Source: an uncultured Lachnospiraceae bacterium
GTDB taxonomy: Bacteria > Bacillota > Clostridia > Lachnospirales > Lachnospiraceae
Direction: 5' to 3'
Assembly (NCBI GenBank): GCA_910588125.1
Contig: CAJUPI010000032.1
Location: forward strand, 1 to 35,078
DNA length: 35,078 bases
The position numbers were made by a program, and so were the translations under genes. The stretch's first letter is position 1, and each line of letters starts with the position of its first letter. Below, piece by piece: positions 23,488-32,700 of the stretch. The notes under the pieces were generated by a model. That model did not search any database, was not told the origin of the DNA, and was given only the letters and a program-made list of their open reading frames with translations.

Positions 23488-24888
23488 TTATTGGCGCATG
23501 GCCTTTGACATCGTATTCGCCTCAAACACCAGCCGCGGATAGCGATAATATCCGTTATCCACCATCTCCGTCTCCTGATCGCGCACCCGAAACGGACAAT
23601 CCTTTCTGGCCGCACGGTCATACGCCAGTACCAGCCGTTCAAAATCCTCCTCCGAGGAAACGGTATCCGCTCCCACCTCCAGCCTGCCGTCCTTCATCTG
23701 ATCCAAGATAAAAGATTCCACCTGTTTTCTGGTATAGCGGCTGTGAACCCGGTTTAACCGCAACACCTCATCCCCGGAAAGCTCCCTTGTCTCCTCCTCC
23801 GGCTCCAGGCTCTCCACAAAATCCTGCTTTAAGCGGCGTTTCTTATAGAGAGAACGATCCGAAATCACAGTCATCGATGACAGATTCATCAGCCTGCTGA
23901 TTCGTTCCAGCTCCAGCTCCTGCTCCTTTTTCCCTTCCATCTCCGAGAGATGGTTGAGCATCTGAATCACCATCCCCTTCATGTTATCTTCCTTATTTAA
24001 CAGATAATTCATGCGGGTGACGGTAGCCCGGATATAGCGCGTATGCTCCCGATCCATATTGATAATGCGGTGCTCAATATCATCAAATCCCCGTTCTATC
24101 AGCTCCAGCTGTTCCATCAGCGTTTCCGCCCGCACCTCCACCCCGCGAAGCTGCCGGTTGCGCCGGCAGACCTCCTCCAGCCACGGAATATCCTGCCGCA
24201 TCTTGAGAATCCATCGCTTGATATCCGTCTTATACAGATAAAAATTATCCGATGTCTTCAGGATATGATACTTCTTCTGTACAATTTCCTCCACATACCC
24301 CTCCAGATGCTCCTGCAACAGATCTCCATAGCTCCTCTGCTCCAAAAGGCTGCCAAAAAACTTATCCATGTTGTGCAGCATATCCTGCAAGGTCTTGTTG
24401 AGGCGCCTCGTGTTGATCAGCGCCGTCTTCAGCAGGGAAATATTGGAGCGCGGGTCATTTTGAAATGCAAACAAAATGCCATAGATGTTCTGGATATACA
24501 CCTGTGTCTCGTCCTCATCCTCTCCCGCCAGATGGGAAAATGCCTCCACAAACACTGCCGCATAGTCCGGAATCACGATGTTTACCGCCATGGCGCTGTA
24601 ATCCTCGACTTTTTTCAGCCATCCCGTCCGCAAAAGCCAGTTCAGGATACGCGTGGAAAGCGGCTCCAGCAAATCAAAATCATCCTCCGTCTCCTCCTGC
24701 TTAAGTGTTACCTTCTGTTTGGCAAAATGATCCGTCAGCGCCTGTATGCAGATCTCCCGGCTTAAGTAATAATTGCTGTACTGATACTCCTCATTGATCC
24801 GCAGCAATGCCTCGATGTAAACCGTCCGGTTCCCTGACCGGAACAGTCCCCAAAACAGATCTGGTATTTCCAGAAAATGATTCGCCAT
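23488..24888 (-). CDS. jetA: Wadjet JetA / MksF-like kleisin subunit
   Basis: A 466-residue, mostly helical protein matching the JetA (formerly DUF5716-type) kleisin-like subunit. The N-terminus MANHFLEIPDLFWGLFRSGNR is typical. The middle is helical and possibly coiled coil (about residues 170-310), and the C-terminal part is winged-helix-like (about 370-466). It would bridge the JetC heads and recruit JetB. The start at 24888 has GAGGG 8 bp upstream; the frame is open back to 24924. A possible promoter lies 22-50 bp upstream. It is the first gene of the jetABC-aroD-mutM unit. Confidence 0.88.
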   Translation of the reverse strand: MANHFLEIPDLFWGLFRSGNRTVYIEALLRINEEYQYSNYYLSREICIQALTDHFAKQKVTLKQEETEDDFDLLEPLSTRILNWLLRTGWLKKVEDYSAMAVNIVIPDYAAVFVEAFSHLAGEDEDETQVYIQNIYGILFAFQNDPRSNISLLKTALINTRRLNKTLQDMLHNMDKFFGSLLEQRSYGDLLQEHLEGYVEEIVQKKYHILKTSDNFYLYKTDIKRWILKMRQDIPWLEEVCRRNRQLRGVEVRAETLMEQLELIERGFDDIEHRIINMDREHTRYIRATVTRMNYLLNKEDNMKGMVIQMLNHLSEMEGKKEQELELERISRLMNLSSMTVISDRSLYKKRRLKQDFVESLEPEEETRELSGDEVLRLNRVHSRYTRKQVESFILDQMKDGRLEVGADTVSSEEDFERLVLAYDRAARKDCPFRVRDQETEMVDNGYYRYPRLVFEANTMSKAMRQ

Positions 24889-24909
24889 GATCCATGCCCT
24901 CTTTTCTCT

Positions 24910-24938
24910 AGTGTATCGGCACATTTCCTTTCAGCCAA
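24910..24938 (-). promoter_or_regulatory. Possible promoter of the jet operon
   Basis: On the minus strand TTGGCT (24938-24933) and TACACT (24915-24910) are 17 bp apart, each matching four of six consensus bases. It is the best candidate in the 127-bp gap between the MATE gene and jetA; read-through from the MATE gene is also possible. Confidence 0.45.
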
Positions 24939-25015
24939 ATAGCGCAGAATAAGCTTCCCGTCTGCCAGGCGGCTGAATGAGGCAATGATACGGCATCGAA
25001 TTGGTGCGGGCCATA

Positions 25016-26401
25016 CTAGCCGTCCAGCTCCACCGCCAGATTCCGCAGCCACTTCTTCTGCCGGTAGCGGAGATACCCGACCACTGCCTTATATACCTCC
25101 TCTGACATCACCATCGCATAGACAACCGCAATCGTCTGTTTCAGATACAGGCCGCCAAGAAATGCCATCGGCACCCCGATCAACCACACTCCGCTCGTAT
25201 CGACAATCAGGCACATCTTTGTGTCGCCGCCGCTGCGCAGCACTCCCACAATGTTGATAAAATTAAACATCTTAAACGGCATATACAAAATAAAGACAAT
25301 CAGGCAACGGTTCACGTCCGCGGCCACCTCCGGCGAGATACTGTACATATCAATGATGTTTCCCCGGATTCCGTAGCAGAGGCCCATAGCCGCCAGCGTA
25401 ACTAAAAACTGCAAAATAAAAAAATTCTTCGCATACTTCTCCGCCTGCTTTAGTTTCCCTGCCCCCATCTCATTGCCCAGAATCACCGCCGTCGCCGCAC
25501 TCAGCCCCTGAAACAAGACCACTACGATATCCTGGATGGTAGTAGCTATCGTGATCGAGGCCACCGCATTGTCTCCCATCCGCCCATAAGCCAGAGAATA
25601 CATCGTCGTCCCCAGCCCCCAGATAAACTCGTTGGCAATCACCGGGCTGGCCGTCCCTGCAAACTGGCGGACAAAAGCGCCGCTGTAGCCAAACAGCTCC
25701 CGAAGCCTCCCGGCAACCGGCGAACGCGTCAGATACACCACGCCCAGGATCGCTCCCGTCTCCACGATTCTGGCTGTCAGCGTGGCGATCGCGGCGCCCT
25801 GGGCTCCCAGCCTTGGCGCCCCGAAATGGCCGAAAATCAAAGTGTAATTCAGGGTGATATTGATCAGGATCGTCATGCAGCTGATCATCACCGGCGCCTT
25901 CACACGCCCCACGGCACGCAGCATAGCCACATAAATATTGGTCAGGGCCGTAAACGGATACGACAACGCAGCCACTGCCAGGTACACCGCGCCAATCTCA
26001 ATCGCCTTTTCACTGTTGGTAAAGATCCGCATCACCGCCGCCGGGCACAGCACGCTGGGAATGACAAAAAACAAAGAGCCCGCCAGGGCAATCAACAGCG
26101 CCAATCCCGTCACCTTCCGGATATTCTTCTCATCCTGGTTTCCCCAATACTGCGCCGCCAAAACGCCGGAACCGCTGGCCACCCCGAACACCAGCAAAGA
26201 AAACACAAAAAACACTTTGTTTGCCAGTCCCACCGCCGCAATCGTCGTCTCTCCCAGCTGCCCGATCATCATCGTGTCTACCAGATTTACAATCGTATTC
26301 AGCATTCCCTGCAACGCCACCGGCAATGCAATCATCACTGCCTTCTTCAGAAAAATCCGATCTCTCAGCATGTCCTTCGCATCCGCGATTCCCTTTATCA
26401 T
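25016..26401 (-). CDS. MATE family efflux transporter
   Basis: A 461-residue membrane protein with about twelve hydrophobic segments in two six-helix bundles. It is a member of the MATE family, which exports drugs or metabolites against sodium or proton gradients. Marks include VALQGMLNTIVNLVDTMMIGQLG (about 28-50), VFGVASGSGVLAAQYWG (about 76-92) and the second-half start FVRQFAGTASPVIANEFIWGLG (about 238-259). GGAGAGG precedes the ATG. The substrate is unknown. It lies upstream of jetA on the same strand but 127 bp away; nothing ties it to the Wadjet genes. Confidence 0.93.
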   Translation of the reverse strand: MIKGIADAKDMLRDRIFLKKAVMIALPVALQGMLNTIVNLVDTMMIGQLGETTIAAVGLANKVFFVFSLLVFGVASGSGVLAAQYWGNQDEKNIRKVTGLALLIALAGSLFFVIPSVLCPAAVMRIFTNSEKAIEIGAVYLAVAALSYPFTALTNIYVAMLRAVGRVKAPVMISCMTILINITLNYTLIFGHFGAPRLGAQGAAIATLTARIVETGAILGVVYLTRSPVAGRLRELFGYSGAFVRQFAGTASPVIANEFIWGLGTTMYSLAYGRMGDNAVASITIATTIQDIVVVLFQGLSAATAVILGNEMGAGKLKQAEKYAKNFFILQFLVTLAAMGLCYGIRGNIIDMYSISPEVAADVNRCLIVFILYMPFKMFNFINIVGVLRSGGDTKMCLIVDTSGVWLIGVPMAFLGGLYLKQTIAVVYAMVMSEEVYKAVVGYLRYRQKKWLRNLAVELDG

Positions 26402-26489
26402 GTAAGCCTCTCCATTCTATCAACTTCTGCGGCATTGCCGGAATTTCCAGATAACAGCACTCGTTCTCCGCACTAAACATGTCTTCTTA

Positions 26490-26520
26490 AAGAGAAAAAG
26501 AAACGCCTAAAAAGGCGTCC
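26490..26520 (-). terminator. Terminator of the CBS/CorC protein gene
   Basis: On the minus strand ACGCC and GGCGT pair around a T-rich loop, then TTTCTTTTTCTC follows. It begins 5 bp after the stop codon. The stretch from here to the MATE start (26402-26489) holds only the MATE leader. Confidence 0.85.
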
Positions 26521-26525
26521 TTTTC

Positions 26526-27464
26526 TCATGATTGCTCTTCTTCCGGCCTTTCGTCCTTTGCTTCTGTCCCTTCCTCCGGCAGCTTTTCTGCGCGGATTGT
26601 GTGGATCATTTTATTCTCCACCTTCATCACCAGGAAACGGACGCCCTGATAAACCACCTCCGGCTTTTCCTCTTCCTGGGGGATCCGATCCAGCCGGGAA
26701 ATCAGAAGGCCGTTCACCGTATCATAATTATCCAGATCCTCGTCCGGCAGCTGAATCCCCAAAGCCTCCTGAGCCTCCCTTAGCGGCGTCATGCCGCTCA
26801 TAATGAACTCTCCGCTTTCCTGCCGCGCGATAAACTTTTCTTCCACATCATATTCGTCCAGAATATTGCCCACAATCTCTTCCAGAATATCCTCCATGGT
26901 GACGAGCCCGGCCGTCTGTCCATATTCGTCAATGACAATCTCCATGTGGATCTTCTGGGACTGCATCTCCTTAAACAGCGAATCCAAATTCCGCGTCTCC
27001 GGGATGAACTGCGCCTCCCGCAGGACCCCCGGCACTTTGCACAGCTCCATCTCCGCCTCCCGGGGATTCTCAGCGTGAACCAGCACGTCCCGCATATGTA
27101 TCGTGCCGATGATATCATCCATGTCCTCTCCATAGACCGGATAACGGGTATTGTTTCCCTCCTGCAATACAAATCTGGCTGCTTCCTTTAACGGCATATC
27201 GCCGGGAAGCGCCACAATATGCTTTCTGTGAGTCATGACATCCCCGGCTTCCTTTTCATCCAGCTCAAAAATATTGCTGATCATCTTTGCTTCCCTGGTT
27301 TCTAAAATGCCCTGTTCATGACCCTCATTCACCATCGTCTTGATGTCTTCTTCCGTCACGCTCTCCTGCCGGGACTTCCAGTATCGGAAAACCAGCCATG
27401 CAGCTGCCCCCAAGCAAAACACCGTTCCGAAAATGATCCACAAGTACGAATAGCCATCGTCCAT
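26526..27464 (-). CDS. CBS-pair / CorC_HlyC membrane-anchored protein
   Basis: A 312-residue protein with one N-terminal membrane helix (YLWIIFGTVFCLGAAAWLVF, about residues 6-25). A short EEDIKTMVNEG segment, two CBS domains (about 65-190, including RKHIVALPGD, NTRYPVYGEDMDDIIG and EYGQTAGLVTMEDILEEIVG) and a C-terminal CorC/HlyC domain follow (about 210-295). Family members are linked to magnesium or cobalt handling and bind nucleotides through CBS. It lacks the full DUF21 membrane domain. The start at 27464 is chosen because the promoter at 27511-27539 overlaps the longer open frame; AGGAGGAG lies about 13 bp upstream, slightly far. Confidence 0.88.
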   Translation of the reverse strand: MDDGYSYLWIIFGTVFCLGAAAWLVFRYWKSRQESVTEEDIKTMVNEGHEQGILETREAKMISNIFELDEKEAGDVMTHRKHIVALPGDMPLKEAARFVLQEGNNTRYPVYGEDMDDIIGTIHMRDVLVHAENPREAEMELCKVPGVLREAQFIPETRNLDSLFKEMQSQKIHMEIVIDEYGQTAGLVTMEDILEEIVGNILDEYDVEEKFIARQESGEFIMSGMTPLREAQEALGIQLPDEDLDNYDTVNGLLISRLDRIPQEEEKPEVVYQGVRFLVMKVENKMIHTIRAEKLPEEGTEAKDERPEEEQS

Positions 27465-27510
27465 ATTTTTGTAAAAGCTCCTCCTATTTTTTCCATCATG
27501 TATCCCAATC

Positions 27511-27539
27511 ATTGTACTCGATTTTATGTATTTCGTCAA
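27511..27539 (-). promoter_or_regulatory. Promoter of the CBS/CorC gene
   Basis: On the minus strand TTGACG (27539-27534) and TACAAT (27516-27511) are 17 bp apart. This puts the transcription start near 27504 and decides the start codon of the gene. Confidence 0.75.
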
Positions 27540-27571
27540 TGCTTGTACAAAATTTGGCCTCGCGGGATATT

Positions 27572-27600
27572 TTGACGTCGGAAAACTGATATGCTATAAT
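27572..27600 (+). promoter_or_regulatory. Promoter of the LytTR response regulator
   Basis: TTGACG (572-577) and TATAAT (595-600) are 17 bp apart, with an extended TG before the -10 box. It lies back to back with the CBS gene promoter, only 32 bp away. The leader to the ATG at 27629 is about 20 nt. Confidence 0.85.
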
Positions 27601-27628
27601 ATTCCCAGTACAAAAAGGGGGAACATCT

Positions 27629-28348
27629 ATGTATCGGGTTGCCATTTGCGATGATGAACCGCACGCCGCAGAACAAAATGAAGCCATGCTCTGCCATATT
27701 CTGGAGGATAGAAACTTTCAACGGGATATTGATTATTCCGTCCATTGTTTTTCCTCCCCTGTGCCGCTGCTTGCACAGATGGAAAAGAATCCGTCCGCCT
27801 TTCATCTGCTCCTGCTGGACATTAAACTGGAAAATGAGAACGGCCTTTCCCTTGCTGCACATCTGCGGGAAATAGACGCGGGCTGCTCAATTATCTATAT
27901 CACTGCATACCGGGATTATGTTTTCGACTGTTTTGACACCCGTCCGCTCCACTACCTGCTCAAACCAGTAGACCAGGAAAGGCTGGCAAAGGTAATTGAA
28001 CGGGACTTACGGGAAAATTACCACCCGGAACAGATTAATCTTTTGGTGGATGGCTGCTGGCGGGCTGTCGATGCCCGAAATATCCTCTATGCAGAAGCGA
28101 CCAGCCATAAGTCTGCCGTCCATCTGCAGGGCGGAGCGACGCTGTATATCAATCGGAACTTTTCCGACCTGCTCCCCCGTCTGAATGGAAAACGGTTTTG
28201 CCGCTGCCATTTCAGCATCCTTGTAAACCTGGAACACGTTTACCGTCTGACTGACAGCACGCTGATACTCGATAACGGTAAGGAGCTTCCCGTCAGCCGC
28301 TCCCGGCAGAAAGAAGTCAAGAAACAGTATATCGCTTTCATCAGGTAA
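27629..28348 (+). CDS. LytTR-family response regulator
   Basis: A 239-residue AgrA/LytR-type regulator. The receiver domain (about 1-120) has acidic D8/D9 in CDDEP, phospho-acceptor D64 in LLLLDIKL, and a lysine in HYLLKPVD. The LytTR DNA-binding domain (about 130-239) includes YAEATSHKSAVHL, FCRCHFSILVNLEHV and LPVSRSRQKEVKKQY. LytTR proteins bind two direct repeats one to two helical turns apart. It has its own strong promoter and converges with the broken histidine kinase, whose stop lies 4 bp beyond its own. Candidate targets are the operators at 29575-29613. Confidence 0.93.
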   Translation: MYRVAICDDEPHAAEQNEAMLCHILEDRNFQRDIDYSVHCFSSPVPLLAQMEKNPSAFHLLLLDIKLENENGLSLAAHLREIDAGCSIIYITAYRDYVFDCFDTRPLHYLLKPVDQERLAKVIERDLRENYHPEQINLLVDGCWRAVDARNILYAEATSHKSAVHLQGGATLYINRNFSDLLPRLNGKRFCRCHFSILVNLEHVYRLTDSTLILDNGKELPVSRSRQKEVKKQYIAFIR

Positions 28349-28352
28349 AAGC

Positions 28353-29508
28353 CTATCGTTCTTCCGGCATCTGCAAAGCTGTGGCGGCTGAAAACAGTCC
28401 ATCCGGAAATTCCAGCAACAGCTCGCTCTGATACTTCTGTGCCACGGCCTGCACCGCCTTCAGGCCATAACCATGAATCGTCCGATCTTCTTTTGTTGTA
28501 TGGCACAGGCCGGTTTCCTCATTATATTTTACCGGGCCGAACCGTGGATTCTCCACGCCAATATACAAATGTGCTCCCCGGATGTGTATGCTGACCCGCA
28601 ACCATTTCTTTTCTCCCTCTGGAGCCAGAGCATTGGCATCCAGGGCATTTTGCAGAAGGTTCATCAAAACCGTGCACAGCTCTGTATCCGGAAACGGCAG
28701 TATTTCCGGTGCGCTTACCTCATACTCTGCTTTGATCCCCAGCTTCTGTGCGCGGGCCAGCATGATAGTCAAAACCGCATTGATGGCCGGATGTGCAACA
28801 TATGCCATAGCAGGAACTGCCTCCACGTCAGCCAGCAGGCCCGCCAGATATTTTTCCAGCCTGTCCCATGCTCCCGCCTGGGACAATTTTTGCAGTACGG
28901 TATAATGATTCACCGTTTCATGCCGCATCCGGCGGAGGGATTCGTCGCTCTCCTGCACCACTGCAAGCTGTTCCTTCGCCATGCTTTCCCGTGCGGACAG
29001 CACCTGTATCTGTGTTTCCCGCGCCGCCATATAATGGAGCTGGGACAGCACACTCGCCAAAAGGCACGATACCACTGTCCGTGATGTACAAAAATGGCAA
29101 CGGCTCTCCCTCTTCCTTTGTCGTTGCCAAAGTTACGGTTTTTCCCGCACAGCCCTGGGGCAGCATAAAGACGGCATTGCCCAACATCTTCCTGTCCCAT
29201 TCCTCCATACGGCCTATAATCTCCCCATCTAAAAACACTTCCGCTTCATCCGCGTACCGGATCTCCAGCAACGGATACCACCGGCTTTCCCATTCCGGAA
29301 GTACCGCTGTCAGCGTCAACGCACCGCCATAATCATACCCCTCATCCAACGCCATCTCCCCGCCGTTGATTCTTGCCTCCAACCTCAGCTGATCCCGGCG
29401 GGGAGTAACCTCCGATGCCAGAAATAGCATCATCGCCAGTATACAGATCAGGAATACCGCTCCCGCAACCCATCGAGGTATTGGCCTTTTCCGTTTTCCA
29501 AGCAGCAT
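28353..29508 (-). pseudogene. Broken GHKL sensor histidine kinase
   Basis: Two frames give the ends of one kinase. The N-terminal frame from 29508 has a GGGAGG site, one membrane helix (WVAGAVFLICILAMMLFLA) and an extracellular region with a jelly-roll look (ARINGGEMALDEGYDYGG to FLYITDSGIV). Near 29075 the frame changes. The C-terminal frame has the end of a membrane helix (SCLLASVLSQLHYM), a dimerisation helix with RRMRHETVNHYTVLQKL, an N-box LMNLLQNALDAN and the G-box HGYGLKAV. The several central membrane helices expected between these parts are absent, so a deletion with frameshift is likely. The catalytic half could in principle be translated from the GTG near 29075 as a soluble 240-residue protein. 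Confidence 0.8.
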
Positions 29509-29539
29509 ATTTCCTACCTCCCGCAAATTCTCTGCTATT

Positions 29540-29568
29540 AGCGTAAAGGGTAAAACAGCCAGTGTCAA
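29540..29568 (-). promoter_or_regulatory. Promoter of the histidine kinase remnant
   Basis: On the minus strand TTGACA (29568-29563) and TACGCT (29545-29540) are 17 bp apart, about 30 bp before the ATG at 29508. Confidence 0.6.
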
Positions 29569-29574
29569 GAACCG

Positions 29575-29613
29575 AAAACGGCAAAGCAGGAAAAAAAACG
29601 GCAAAGCAGGAAA
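29575..29613. promoter_or_regulatory. Two 20-bp-phased direct repeats, candidate LytTR operator
   Basis: AAAACGGCAAAGCAGGAAA occurs at 575-593 and again, identical, at 595-613. The period is 20 bp, two helical turns. The pair ends 8 bp before the -35 box of the surface-protein promoter and begins 7 bp from the -35 box of the divergent kinase promoter. LytTR regulators bind direct repeats placed just so, and such a regulator is encoded next door. Confidence 0.6.
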
Positions 29614-29620
29614 TTCCTCT

Positions 29621-29649
29621 TGTTATCCCATCCGGGTTTTTGGTAGAAT
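29621..29649 (+). promoter_or_regulatory. Promoter of the large surface-protein gene
   Basis: TTGTTA (621-626) and TAGAAT (644-649) are 17 bp apart. The -35 box is imperfect, as expected for an activated promoter. Transcription would start near 29656. Confidence 0.6.
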
Positions 29650-29672
29650 ATAAAATAGTGAAATGTGATCCA

Positions 29673-29688
29673 GGAGGGATATCCCTCC
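29673..29688 (+). promoter_or_regulatory. 16-bp perfect palindrome in the leader of the surface-protein gene
   Basis: GGAGGGATATCCCTCC lies between the predicted transcription start and the ribosome site GGAGGAG at 29701-29707. It contains a copy of a ribosome-site-like GGAGG locked in a dyad. Confidence 0.5.
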
Positions 29689-29713
29689 CACTACAAACCA
29701 GGAGGAGCAGAAC

Positions 29714-32700
29714 ATGAAAAAATGGATAATGAAACGAGTATTGCCAATGCTTTTGTCCATTGCAGTAATCATGAGTACAGTCAGCATACCTGCCCAGGCT
29801 GTCGGAAATCCGGAAAATACAAAACAGGAAAATATCCTGTGCGAACACCACCAGAAGCATACCGCCGACTGTGGCTATACCGCGCCCCTGCCCTGTACCC
29901 ATGAACATAGCAGGGGATGCTATTCGATCACAGAGAAATGCGTACATATCCATACAACAGAATGCTATCCGGATGATGCCACGGATGAGAACAGCGCATC
30001 CGATAGCGGCGCTACTCCCTCGGATGCCAAAAGCCGGGAACCGGAGAACTGCTCCCATGTATGCAGCAAAGAAAGCGGCTGTATCACAGAAAAATTAAAC
30101 TGCCGGCATGATCATGATGGCAAATGTGGTTATGTCCCTGCGACGCCCTGCCACTACGTATGTGCCGAATGTCAAAAAGCAGGCACAACGCAGGACAAGG
30201 AAAATACCGGCATCCTGAGCGTACAGGCTATGATTGACGCACTCCCCGGCGTGGAGGAAGTAAAGGCCATGAGTCTTGACGGACAGCGAAATGTCTATGA
30301 CAGATTGCAAGAGGCTTATGACGCTTATGAGGCTCTGTCCGGCGAAGAAAAAGAGCAGATCATAAGTTCGGAAATTTTAGAAGAACTGTTTTTCTGGTTT
30401 AACAATCAGACCGCGCCCACGGCCGAAAAGGATTCCGGCGACTTTTCCGGGTTTCATTGGTCATTGGATGAGGACGGCACTCTCACGATTACAGGCACAG
30501 GAAATATGCCGTATGCCGGCGATGCTTTGTGGCATCAATATGAATATGATATTGTCGAAGTGGTAATTACCGATGGTATCACTTCCATCGGGGAGAGTGC
30601 TTTTGAGAACTGCCGCAGCCTGACGCTGATAAAGTTGCCCAATAGCGTGGTATCGATTGGAGACTTTGCTTTTTATGGCTGTGAAAACCTTTCGCTGACC
30701 GAGCTGCCCGACAATGTGAATTCGATCGGGAGGTGGGCATTTAATGACTGTATCAACCTTGCGCTGACCAGACTGCCCGACGGCATAACTTCCATTAAAA
30801 ACTATGCATTTTCCGGCTGTATCAGCCTGGCACTGACCGAGTTGCCCGCTGGCATAACATCAATTGGAGATTATGCCTTTTATGGCTGCTATAACCTTAA
30901 GCTGGCCGAGCTGCCTGCTGGCGTCAATTCGATTGGGAGCTTCGCCTTTGATGATTGTAGCGGCCTTACGCTGACCAAGCTGCCCGACGGCATAACTTCG
31001 ATTAAAACTAACACATTTCATAATTGCACCGGCCTTGCGCTGGCTGAGCTGCCCGACGGCATAACTTCGATTGGCGATTCTGCATTTTATGGCTGTAAAG
31101 ACCTTGCGCTGACCGAGCTGCCCGACAGCGTGACTTCCATTGGCAGTTCCGCATTTGACGGCTGCACCAGCCTGGCACTGACCAAGCTGCCCGCTGGCGT
31201 GACTTCGATCGGGATTAATACATTCAATAACTGTGTCAGCCTGGCACTGACCGAGCTGCCCGACGGCGTGACTTCGATTGAGTCTGGCGCGTTTGTGCGC
31301 TGCACCAGCCTGGCGCTGGCCAAGCTGCCTGATAGCGTGACTTCGATTGAGTCTACCGCCTTTATGCTCTGCACCAGCCTGGCGCTGATCGAGCTGCCCG
31401 CTGGCATAAATTCGATTGGACATCACGCATTTTATGGCTGTACCAGCCTGACAGAAATAACCTTTACCAGCAACCAGGCACCGTCGTTAGGAGTTAACGC
31501 ATTCGATGAATGTACTGCCCTCGACAGCATTTATATTCCGGCCGGGGCTACGGGTTACGATGGCGAAAACTGGCCTGCTGACAAGATCAAAACCCAGATG
31601 GCACCGTCGTTCTCCAGCCAGCCACAAAATATTACCGTCGCCGAAGGCCAGGCCGCAGCATTTACCGCAACGGTAAACGGCGCCCCCGCCCCGGCTTGCC
31701 AATGGCAAGTGAGCATGGACGGTAATGGTTGGCAGGATATTCCCGGCGCAACAGGCAACAGCTACACTACAGAAGCAACCAATAAGGGCATGGACGGCTG
31801 GAAATATCGGTGTGTTGCCAGCAATGCCACAGGCAGCGCAACCAGTGACGAAGCTGCGCTGACTGTAAAATCCACCGACACAGGAGTACAGTCTGTTTCT
31901 GTGGACGGCACAGCGGGAGTAATCACCGGGACATCAATCGCGGTTGTACTGCCTTATGGAAAGACTCCGCCAACAGACAGTGGCAAAGTTAATATAATAC
32001 CGGCGGCGGGCGCAGCCGTTTCCGCCCTTGCCACGGCAGACAGCGGCGCAACATGGACGTTTACCGTCACCGCCGAAGACGGAGTAACCACGGCAATCTA
32101 TACCATAACGGTTTCTAATGCTCCGAACCCGGCAGCGGGGAATATCGCGGATATTGCAACAGCAAGGTCTATAATCGAAAGCGGCAACTGGACCGTCGGG
32201 CAATCCGCCGCAAACACAGAAAGCGCGGTAAAAGCATGGATTGAAAGCAAAATTGCCGCAATGGACCTAAACGACGTGAAATGCGAGGTTTCCGTAACAG
32301 ATTTTACAGCGGCAGCCGCGGGAAGCGATACAAATACAGATGGAATGGACGGCGGCTTTACATTTACGGTTTCCCTTTCCAAAGGAGAAAATGATACCCT
32401 TGCAAATGATACCATAACCGGCATAAATGGCACAATTACCGCTATCCCATATATTGCACAGGAGTATCTTGTTTCCGTCAGCGCAAGCCCCACAGAAGGA
32501 GGCACTGTTTCAGGCGGCGGGACTTATACAGAAAATGCGGCTGTAACAATCACGGCGGCCGCAAAAGACGGCTATCACTTCGTAAAATGGACAGAGAGCG
32601 GCAGCGAGGTAAGTGCCAATACAAGCTATACTTTTACCATTATAGGCAATCGTACCTTTGTCGCTGTTTTTGAAAAAGACGGCGGCTTGACGCCGCAACC

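Noticed and set aside
24889..25015. Possible decayed coding sequence between the MATE gene and jetA
   Set aside because: One frame reads like protein for about 25 residues, but it has no recognisable family and the stretch is too short to support.
25016..26401. MATE gene as a component of the Wadjet operon
   Set aside because: There is a 127-bp gap with a possible promoter, and no known functional link. It is kept as a separate gene.
30860..31426. 188-codon reading frame antisense to the LRR array
   Set aside because: It is a shadow of the 69-bp repeat in the real plus-strand gene, giving a periodic SHAVGQLGQR pattern. It has no start signals.
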